Origin: Phycisphaeraceae bacterium
Lineage (GTDB): Bacteria > Planctomycetota > Phycisphaerae > Phycisphaerales > Phycisphaeraceae
Assembly: GCA_002704825.1 (NCBI GenBank)
Contig: PAIY01000256.1
Coordinates: 1 to 37,039 of the forward strand
DNA length: 37,039 nucleotides
Reading direction: 5' to 3'
Positions 31,342-37,039 of this stretch are shown one piece after another. The notes beneath the pieces were generated by a model. That model saw only the letters and a program-made list of their open reading frames with translations, did no database searches and was not told the DNA's origin. The number at the start of each line of letters is the position of its first letter. Positions within the stretch are counted from its first letter, which is position 1. Position numbers and translations under genes: made by a program.

Positions 31342-33441
31342 ATGAGCCAAATCGTTTCAGATGCGAGTATTACGGAACACCAGCACGACCATGATCATGA
31401 TCACGGCCCGAGTATGGCTGAGCAGCAGGATCGCAAGCAAAAGCGCGAATTTTTCCTGATTCTGCTCGGTGGTATCCTGCTCTTAGCAGCATTGGCGGCC
31501 CGGTATCTGCTGGATACCCCCGACCAGGGCGACATGATCGCAGCCGTCGCAGCTGTCCTCCTGGGGCAGAAGATCATCCGTGATGCATTCAAGAGTCTGA
31601 TCACCGGTCGCTGCCCGCATGACCATGGTCACGATCATAGCCACGCACACGGCGAAGCCTGTGATCACGATCATGCTCATGATGAACCGCATGCCCACGA
31701 AAAGTCGCACATGGAAGAACTCGTCGCTTTGGCGATCATCGCTTCCTTTGCTTCGGGACAGTATCTCGAATCAGGCTCTGTCGCCTTCTTCATGCTCATC
31801 AGCTCACTCATCGAACACCGCACTGCAACCGGTGCTTTCAAAGCCATTGAAGACCTCATCCGCATCACTCCGACACGTGCCTTCAAACTCGTGGATGGGC
31901 AGGAAGTCGAAGCCGACGCTTCGGAACTCGTCGAAGGTGACGTCGTGGTCGTCCGCCCAGGTGACAACATCCCGGCTGACGGTGTGATCGTCAGTGGTGC
32001 TTCCACCATCAATCAGGCGAACATCACCGGTGAATCTCTGCCGGTTGAAAAGTCCGTTGACGATGAAGTCTTCTCAGGCACCACCAACGAGACCGGCGTG
32101 CTGCAGGTCCGCGTAACCAGTGCCGGTAAAGACTCCACGCTGGGTAAGGTCAAAGACCTCATTCTTCAGGCTTCCTTCAGCAAGCCTGCCGTGGTGCGTT
32201 TACTCGACAAGTATGCCAGCTTCTACACACCGACGGTGTTGATGATCGCAGGCATTGTCTACTTCATCACCAAGGATCTGAACAACGCCATCGTGTTGCT
32301 GCTGATCTCCTGTCCCTGTGCGATTATTCTTGCTGCCCCCACCGGGATGGTTGCTGCCATCTCCGCCGCATCTCGCTTGGGTGTCTACGTCAAGAATGTC
32401 TCAGACCTTGAAGTCGCCCGACGCATCAGTGCGATCATCTTTGATAAAACAGGCACGCTCACCGTCGGCGAACTGGATGTCTCCCGACTGTATCCAGCAG
32501 AAGGTGTCAGCCCGGCAGACCTGCTGCAAACCGCTGCTTCCGTCGAACATAACTCCAAGCACCCCGTCGCCCGCGCACTGGTTCGTACTGCAAAGAAAGC
32601 ACAAATCGAACTTGCCCAGGTCACCGACTTTGAAGAAGTCGCAGGCCGTGGCGTCAAGGCAACCATCGACGGTCAACAAATCATCGTCGGCCGTGAAGCC
32701 TGGGTTGGCGAAATGGGGATCGACATTTCATCGTTGGACATCTCCGAAGGTGAAGGCATGAGTCTGCTCTTCGTCGCGCGTGATGGCCAGGTGCTAGGCT
32801 GGGTTGGCATGGAAGATAAAGTCCGTGCCGGTGCCGCCCACACCATGGATGAACTTGAAGACCTGCAGATCAAACGCCGCGTGATGATCACCGGTGACCG
32901 CAAGTCGCCTGCCATGAAAGTCGCCCAACAGGTGCACGTCACCGACGTGGAATACGAAGCGCTGCCCGGCGATAAACTCGAACTGGTCAAGCAACTCAAA
33001 GCCAACGGCCATACCGTCTGCGTCATCGGTGACGGTGTGAACGACGGCCCTGCACTTGCTGCTGGTGATGTCTCCATCGCCATGGGTGCTGCCGGTTCCG
33101 ACGTGGCCATCAACTCGGCAACGGTCGCGCTGATGAACAACAACCTCAACCGACTGCCGTTCCTGATCAAGCTCTCGCGTTCGACGGTCACCGTCATCCG
33201 CCAGAACCTTATCGGCACGATGATCTACATCCTGTTCATGATCGGCTTACTCTGGGCAGGTCATCTCACCCCGCTGGGTGCCGCCATCGGACATGGCGTG
33301 AGCAGCATCATCGTCATCTTCAACTCCGCCCGACTCATTCGCGAAGGTGAAGATCTTCAGGACCACGAACCGGTCGCTCAGGCTGGCACCAAACGTCAAC
33401 GTCAAATCGAAACCGTCGAAGCACCTGCTGAACCGGCATAA
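31342..33441 (+). CDS. P1B-type heavy-metal ATPase with His-rich N-terminus and loop
   Basis: The 699-residue metal-exporting P-type ATPase has the actuator motif TGES (near residue 229), the membrane metal site CPC at 324-326 (ISCPCAII), and phosphorylation site DKTGT (Asp368). The HP motif (NSKHPVARAL) and GDGVND (563-568) complete the set. There is no GMxCxxC metal-binding domain; instead there are His/Asp clusters at 13-21 and between the first two membrane helices and the next pair (CPHDHGHDHSHAHGEACDHDHAHDEPHAHEKSH). The last helix reads IGHGVSSIIVIFNSARLIR, where zinc/cadmium pumps of the ZntA type have an Asp. The metal is therefore uncertain: zinc is likely from the His clusters and the ZIP neighbour, with cobalt or others possible. 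AAGGA precedes the ATG. Confidence 0.92.
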   Translation: MSQIVSDASITEHQHDHDHDHGPSMAEQQDRKQKREFFLILLGGILLLAALAARYLLDTPDQGDMIAAVAAVLLGQKIIRDAFKSLITGRCPHDHGHDHSHAHGEACDHDHAHDEPHAHEKSHMEELVALAIIASFASGQYLESGSVAFFMLISSLIEHRTATGAFKAIEDLIRITPTRAFKLVDGQEVEADASELVEGDVVVVRPGDNIPADGVIVSGASTINQANITGESLPVEKSVDDEVFSGTTNETGVLQVRVTSAGKDSTLGKVKDLILQASFSKPAVVRLLDKYASFYTPTVLMIAGIVYFITKDLNNAIVLLLISCPCAIILAAPTGMVAAISAASRLGVYVKNVSDLEVARRISAIIFDKTGTLTVGELDVSRLYPAEGVSPADLLQTAASVEHNSKHPVARALVRTAKKAQIELAQVTDFEEVAGRGVKATIDGQQIIVGREAWVGEMGIDISSLDISEGEGMSLLFVARDGQVLGWVGMEDKVRAGAAHTMDELEDLQIKRRVMITGDRKSPAMKVAQQVHVTDVEYEALPGDKLELVKQLKANGHTVCVIGDGVNDGPALAAGDVSIAMGAAGSDVAINSATVALMNNNLNRLPFLIKLSRSTVTVIRQNLIGTMIYILFMIGLLWAGHLTPLGAAIGHGVSSIIVIFNSARLIREGEDLQDHEPVAQAGTKRQRQIETVEAPAEPA

Positions 33442-33471
33442 CTTCGATCCAACAATACGCGCTTTTTCGAC

Positions 33472-33502
33472 AACGGCTGTCACCCAAGTGGCAGCCGTTT
33501 TC
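33472..33502 (+). terminator. intrinsic terminator after the metal ATPase
   Basis: Stem AACGGCTGTC / GGCAGCCGTT (one T-G wobble) with an 8-base loop and a following T-run. Confidence 0.75.
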
Positions 33503-33557
33503 ATTGCGCAGCTTGTCTGTCGCACCTCTCAAATCATGTCAATAACCTGTGATTGCT

Positions 33558-33594
33558 ATTTATTACCCAAAATGGAACCTTACCGGTAATAAAT
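33558..33594. promoter_or_regulatory. inverted repeat upstream of the ZIP gene
   Basis: Arms ATTTATTACC (33558-33567) and GGTAATAAAT (33585-33594) are perfect. An overlapping palindrome TTACCGGTAA lies at 33580-33589. It lies about 100 bases before the zip start. It may be an operator or an RNA hairpin; no T-run follows. Confidence 0.4.
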
Positions 33595-33648
33595 TGATGA
33601 TTTTTCAGAATTTCCTCGAACCAGCCGATTGAACCTGCCGTAATATTT

Positions 33649-33666
33649 TTGATAATACATTATCAA
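33649..33666. promoter_or_regulatory. Fur/Zur-like operator upstream of the ZIP transporter
   Basis: TTGATAATACATTATCAA is a perfect palindrome apart from its central two bases. It contains GATAAT and ATTATC, the half-sites of Fur-family boxes. It begins about 40 bases upstream of the zip ATG and would overlap a promoter or early transcript. Zinc-dependent repression by Zur is the natural reading but is inferred. Confidence 0.6.
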
Positions 33667-33690
33667 GCACTTTAGCACGGAGTTTTGCCC

Positions 33691-34770
33691 ATGGCCGGTC
33701 CCCTGATTCTCTACACCTTGCTGATCATCGCCGCGTCACTGCTGGGCGGCTTCATCCCCCTGTTCATGAAGCTGACCCATCGCCGGATGCAATATGCCAT
33801 CAGCTTTGTCGGGGGCGTGATGTTCGGGGTCGGTCTCTTGCACATGCTCACCCATGCCCTTGAAGCTGCCCCTGGTCAACAGACCATGCTCTGGATGATT
33901 GGCGGATTCCTGTTGATGTTTTTTGTCGAACGCTTTTTCTGCTTCCACCACCACGATGTCCCACAAGACGTTGCCGTCTCACAACACAATCATCAACACG
34001 AACCTGGCCACGAACATCACCACCATCAACACTGCACGCATGGCCACGAACATGCTGGCGACAAACCGCATCCGGACCACAAACTCAGTTGGGGTGGCGC
34101 TGCCCTGGGCATGACACTACACAGCATCATCGGCGGTGTCGCGCTCGCCTCCGCCATGCTCGCCGAAAAGCACGTCTCACCCGCAGCCGCCTGGCCGGGG
34201 GTCGCTGCCTTTGCCGTCATCGTATTGCATAAGCCGTTCGACGCATTGACCGTCATCACCCTGACGCGCTTAAGCAGCATGTCCAAGTTCGCCAGCCACA
34301 TGATCAACCTGCTCTTTTCACTGGCGGTCCCAGCAGGTGCAGCGCTCGCGCTATTGGGTATGGAACACTGGATCGCAGCCAACCCGATGTTCATCGCCTA
34401 CGCATTGGCTTTCAGTGCAGGCACGTTTATCTGTGTTGCTCTGAGTGATCTCTTGCCGGAATTGCAATTCCATCACCACGACCGCATCGGCTTATCCGCA
34501 GCGTTGGTCTTGGGCATCGCACTGTCATGGGGCTTAGGTATTCTCGAACATGGTACGCATCACCATGACCACGACGGCCACAACCACGGTGCCCATGTCG
34601 AAGACGCACATGCGGGTCATGATGATCACACCGGACACGATCACGCATCACACATGCATGACGACCACGCAGGCCACGACCACGCTTCGACACCTGCAAC
34701 AGCAACGCCCGCAAAGACAGACGATCACGCCGACCACAACCATGACGACCATGCAGGGCATGATCATTAA
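33691..34770 (+). CDS. ZIP family metal transporter with two His-rich regions
   Basis: The 359-residue divalent-metal permease imports zinc or a similar ion. The ATG at 33691 has GGAG 8 bases upstream. The first helices are PLILYTLLIIAASLLGGFIPLFM and YAISFVGGVMFGVGLLHMLTHALE. The metal-site helices are GMTLHSIIGGVALASAM (helix 4, HSxxxG) and VLHKPFDALTVITL (helix 5, HKxxDAL). A His-rich loop (HNHQHEPGHEHHHHQHCTHGHEH) separates helices 3 and 4. The last 70 residues are a second, very long His/Asp tail with repeats of AGHDH and DDHAGHDH. Such a long C-terminal tail is unusual; it may buffer or sense zinc. Together with the exporter upstream it suggests tight zinc balance. Confidence 0.9.
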   Translation: MAGPLILYTLLIIAASLLGGFIPLFMKLTHRRMQYAISFVGGVMFGVGLLHMLTHALEAAPGQQTMLWMIGGFLLMFFVERFFCFHHHDVPQDVAVSQHNHQHEPGHEHHHHQHCTHGHEHAGDKPHPDHKLSWGGAALGMTLHSIIGGVALASAMLAEKHVSPAAAWPGVAAFAVIVLHKPFDALTVITLTRLSSMSKFASHMINLLFSLAVPAGAALALLGMEHWIAANPMFIAYALAFSAGTFICVALSDLLPELQFHHHDRIGLSAALVLGIALSWGLGILEHGTHHHDHDGHNHGAHVEDAHAGHDDHTGHDHASHMHDDHAGHDHASTPATATPAKTDDHADHNHDDHAGHDH

Positions 34771-34801
34771 AGCGAATCATAAAATAATTCATAAACAACT
34801 T

Positions 34802-34888
34802 CCGTCACTCCCGCGCAGGCGGGAGTCCAGTGGAAGCTGCAAGCGTCAACAGAATGCCACTGGATTCCCGCCTTTGCAGGAATGACGG
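34802..34888. repeat. palindromic dispersed repeat (MITE/REP-like), copy 2
   Basis: The 87-bp repeat has terminal CCGTCACTCCCGC and an end reading GCAGGAATGACGG. It also has internal CCAGTGG/CCACTGG and the core GCAAGCGTCAAC shared with copy 1 at 9743-9833. It lies at a convergent junction and provides the stop codon and last residues (RHSCKGGNPVAFC) of the gene at 34846-35274. Confidence 0.85.
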
Positions 34889-35274
34889 AGTGAGTCATTC
34901 TGTTCTTGAATCATCGAAGGTGGTGGATAGTCCAACGGATCTCTTGGCGTAAATCTTCTGTAGTTTGCCAGGCAAGGCGACACCACCAGCAAAGACAGAA
35001 AGGCCAAGAGCAATCCCAATAGAATGGATTCAACGATATACTTCTTGCCTGCCAGCACTCTGCAACATATGAAAATAAAAAACAGTCCGCCTTGAATTGC
35101 TGGAAAGACAAGATACCAACGATGCGAATAACCCTCTCTGCCTAAATCTTCATAGACACACATAAAAAAACCATTCACGATGGTTAAGACCGGTATCAAG
35201 TATGAAATTAACCGCATGATCAACGGACGTTTCACTAAAGAATCTCTGACTGATTCCAGCATATCGTTAGACAT
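34846..35274 (-). CDS. small membrane protein of unknown function
   Basis: I do not recognise this 142-residue protein. It has about three to four hydrophobic segments: LIMRLISYLIPVLTIVNGFFMCVY, WYLVFPAIQGGLFFIFICCRVLAG and YIVESILLGLLLAFLSLLVVSPCLA. A polar C-terminal tail follows. The last 13 residues are encoded by a dispersed palindromic repeat, so the original stop was probably different and the tail may have no function. No clear Shine-Dalgarno sequence precedes the ATG. Confidence 0.6.
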   Translation of the reverse strand: MSNDMLESVRDSLVKRPLIMRLISYLIPVLTIVNGFFMCVYEDLGREGYSHRWYLVFPAIQGGLFFIFICCRVLAGKKYIVESILLGLLLAFLSLLVVSPCLANYRRFTPRDPLDYPPPSMIQEQNDSLRHSCKGGNPVAFC

Positions 35275-35308
35275 TAGACCCCAAATCCATCATATCAATA
35301 TAAAGACA

Positions 35309-35497
35309 TCATCCTGCCAACCAGCTTTTGCGGTCGGTAAAGCCGAGGACTTTTTTACAACTTGGACAGCAGTAAACAACCTTTGCACTGAGGAAATTGG
35401 ATTTCATTTTCTTGGACAACAGGCAATCAATGGGTTGATCGCAGTGTGGGCAAATGGGTCGAAGGTTGGGTTGTTCCTTGACTGGTAAATCAGACAT
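35309..35497 (-). CDS. small zinc-ribbon protein
   Basis: The 62-residue protein has two CxxC pairs, ICPHCDQPIDC and YCCPSCKKVLGF, which should bind one zinc ion. I start at ATG 35497, where AGGGGGA lies 8 bases upstream; the frame is open to 35545. Two-knuckle zinc-ribbon proteins of this size are common and have no fixed role. It may be co-transcribed with the small membrane protein that follows 34 bases later. Confidence 0.65.
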   Translation of the reverse strand: MSDLPVKEQPNLRPICPHCDQPIDCLLSKKMKSNFLSAKVVYCCPSCKKVLGFTDRKSWLAG

Positions 35498-35606
35498 GTA
35501 AATTCCCCCTGAATTTAATCGTCTCTTAAACATGACGTTTAACACATCACGAGTGATACATTGTATCCGTTTGATGCGGTAATTGCATCAGCGAGCCGTT
35601 TTGTGT

Positions 35607-35650
35607 CGAGCCGGACTTCCGGGAGAAGCGGACCGACACGGTCCGGCTCG
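35607..35650. repeat. inverted repeat CGAGCCGGAC / GTCCGGCTCG
   Basis: Perfect 10-base arms with a 24-base loop containing CTTCCGGG. It is the first of three different palindromes in a gene-free stretch of 439 bases (35498-35936). Confidence 0.7.
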
Positions 35651-35700
35651 CGAAGACATTGTGTAGGATCTAGCATCATTTATTCATCGCAACATTGTCT

Positions 35701-35730
35701 TCGTCACTCCCGCGTAGGCGGGAGTGACGA
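35701..35730. repeat. short hairpin related to the dispersed palindromic repeat
   Basis: Perfect 13-base arms TCGTCACTCCCGC / GCGGGAGTGACGA with a 4-base loop. It equals the left terminal hairpin of the repeats at 9743 and 34802, without the rest of the element. Confidence 0.8.
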
Positions 35731-35798
35731 AATGTGTCATGTGTTTCATGGTCGACAAGCCTCATCTTGATCTTCAAACGATCAACCAAAATAAAACA

Positions 35799-35878
35799 TG
35801 AGCACCGGGTGTTAACCCGGTGCCCGTTGTGTGTCGATTGATTGTTGAGACCTGCACCGGATTGACATCCGGTGCTCA
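35799..35878. repeat. double hairpin of GCACCGG units
   Basis: Two adjacent hairpins (GCACCGGGT / ACCCGGTGC and GCACCGGAT / ATCCGGTGC) that also pair with each other through TGAGCACCGG and CCGGTGCTCA. It is a REP-type palindrome of a different family from the other two. Nothing gene-like is seen around it. Confidence 0.75.
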
Positions 35879-35891
35879 TAGACGTGATAAA

Positions 35892-35913
35892 GTGTGTGTG
35901 TGTGTGTGTGTGT
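35892..35913. repeat. (GT)n dinucleotide tract
   Basis: About 11 GT units in a row, rare in bacterial DNA, lying 24 bases after the stop of the beta-helix gene. A slippage-prone tract, but outside any coding frame. Confidence 0.85.
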
Positions 35914-35936
35914 TTAATACAACTCGATCAAACCAC

Positions 35937-37039
35937 TCACCGAATCGGCCAGAGTAACCAGCGGTTGTGTCCGACGGTGATGGGGCCGAAGGGGCCGGCA
36001 TAGTTTTGTTCGCCGATGGGTCGGCCGAAGTAGTCCTTGGTAACACCTTCAACCTGCGGCATCGGCAGCGTCCACGTCGATGCAGCTTCCATTGCGGTCA
36101 TCGTCACTTCACCTGCGGAGATGATCATGCGACAGGCGGGCGCCTGCACGGAGTTTTTGTCCATGAGCATGACCTTCTGCCAATCTTCAAGGGGGAGTTG
36201 GCCATAGGCAGATGTGATCTGTGCTTGATCCAAGGCTTTTTGAATGTGTTCACGATCAATGCGACCTTGATTGTTGTTGATGGCCATGTGTTCGTCTTTG
36301 CCGATGAAGACGTTGTAGTCACTGTGATTGTTTTGCGATTGTTTACCGGGGAACGGCATGCTGATGGCTGCACGGTTATTGCCGATGAAGATGTTGCCCA
36401 TGATCTGATGCCCGGAGGTTTCGACGGGCTTCTTGGCAAACTGTCTGCCGGAGACGACCTGGCCGTGGACACCGTAACGGGCGTTGTGATACAGCAGATT
36501 GTTGGTGATCACCAGGTCGGCAGCGTCATGGGAATAGATACCATCACCAGCATAAAAGTCCGAGTAATTACGGGTGTAGGCAACGACATTGTGATCAATG
36601 AGCATGCGTCCTTCGCCCAGTTCGACGAAGATGCCTTTGCCCAGTGAACCGGAGACGAAGTTGCGACTGATGCGGGCACCTTTGTAGCCGTTGTCGATCC
36701 AGATACCTGCTGCTTCATTGTCTAAAACGAGATTGCCTTCGATGACGCCGTTGCCGAATGCGTGAACTTTGATACCACCCGCTTCTTCCCAACCTGCGTT
36801 GATTTTAGACTCAAAACCAAGACGATTGTTGTTGCGGATGATGTTGCCTCGGATGACCGAACCGCTGGTGTTCCAGCCTGCCACACCGCAGAGTCCGTTG
36901 TGTTCGATGACGTTGTTGATGACGTGGTTACTGCCACCGATCATGATGCGTTTCTGGTCATCGTCGGTGTCTGCCAGGGAGGATGTGCCCCACGTTTCAG
37001 AGCCGATATCCAGGCCGAGTGTCTTGGCGTAGCGGATGA
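35937..37039 (-). CDS. right-handed parallel beta-helix protein, 5' end outside the window
   Basis: The frame is open to the right edge, so the N-terminus is missing; 366 codons are seen. The sequence is a series of beta-helix coils with turns such as HVINNVIEHNGLCGVAGW, SVIRGNIIRNNNRLGF, GVIEGNLVLDNEAAGIWIDN, ARISRNFVSGSLGKGIFVE and LVITNNLLYHNARYGVHG. These match the NosD/pectate-lyase-like repeat pattern. The C-terminal part ends in EGVTKDYFGRPIGEQNYAGPFGPI, typical of a closing cap in such polysaccharide lyases or surface proteins. Planctomycetes secrete many of these; the substrate cannot be inferred. Confidence 0.85.
   Translation of the reverse strand, partial: IRYAKTLGLDIGSETWGTSSLADTDDDQKRIMIGGSNHVINNVIEHNGLCGVAGWNTSGSVIRGNIIRNNNRLGFESKINAGWEEAGGIKVHAFGNGVIEGNLVLDNEAAGIWIDNGYKGARISRNFVSGSLGKGIFVELGEGRMLIDHNVVAYTRNYSDFYAGDGIYSHDAADLVITNNLLYHNARYGVHGQVVSGRQFAKKPVETSGHQIMGNIFIGNNRAAISMPFPGKQSQNNHSDYNVFIGKDEHMAINNNQGRIDREHIQKALDQAQITSAYGQLPLEDWQKVMLMDKNSVQAPACRMIISAGEVTMTAMEAASTWTLPMPQVEGVTKDYFGRPIGEQNYAGPFGPITVGHNRWLLWPIR

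Noticed and set aside
34561..34766. Tandem CATGACCAC-like DNA repeats as a CRISPR or minisatellite
   Set aside because: They are irregular, keep the reading frame, and encode a His/Asp-rich tail of the ZIP protein.
1..37039. tRNA, rRNA or CRISPR genes
   Set aside because: No cloverleaf with a TTC-G-A loop, no ribosomal RNA block and no regularly spaced direct repeats were noticed by eye. A dedicated tRNA search could still find one missed here.

Overview
The window looks like part of the chromosome of a planctomycete, most likely class Phycisphaerae. I infer this from the mix of genes: a LacI regulator followed by a prepilin-type ([12 protein letters not shown]) protein and a secreted glycoside hydrolase, a GH172/DUF2961 enzyme next to an AraC regulator, large beta-helix and LamG/SGNH exported proteins, the siroheme-dependent (Ahb) heme route, and many starts with weak or no Shine-Dalgarno sequence. 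No rRNA, tRNA or CRISPR array was seen.

Region 1 (1-5152) is a minus-strand sugar-response operon: lacI, prepilin-like protein, glycoside hydrolase. It has been damaged by mobile DNA. A complete 1522-bp IS110/IS1111-family element (2439-3960) sits inside the prepilin leader codons. The glycoside hydrolase loses its C-terminus close to the left edge, possibly to a second element. Region 2 (5263-9697) holds the late heme genes: ahbC, divergent from ahbD and a fused ahbA-ahbB, with a perfect Crp/Fnr-type palindrome between them, then an unknown gene. Region 3 (9880-18004, minus strand) is a run of housekeeping genes: pheA, mltA, cmk, plsC, cstA, a WHy-domain lipoprotein and nadB. Region 4 (18121-23741) has tatC with a large loop insertion, a small broken zinc-ribbon gene between inverted repeats, uvrC without its usual C-terminal domain, and fusA with its own promoter and terminator. 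Region 5 (23866-30550) has the GH172/AraC pair, a HAD phosphatase, RNase PH, a LamG-SGNH exported protein and a CapD-like nucleotide-sugar enzyme. Region 6 (30766-34770) has a PilZ protein and two His-rich metal transporters, a P1B ATPase and a ZIP permease with a Fur/Zur-like palindrome. Region 7 (34802-37039) is rich in palindromic repeats with two small genes, and ends in a beta-helix protein that runs off the window.

The most interesting signal is the IS element. Removing it with a 2-base core (AA on the + strand) rebuilds a perfect prepilin leader, [19 protein letters not shown]. The long non-coding stretch after its transposase carries an 8-base match to the target ending exactly at that core and a 7-base match to the element's own right end. 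These are what a bridge/seeker RNA would carry. The target is DNA that encodes the most conserved part of a prepilin, a family that is usually highly paralogous in these bacteria. The element's left end also encodes, antisense, a replacement leader with Gly at position -1 of the cleavage site.
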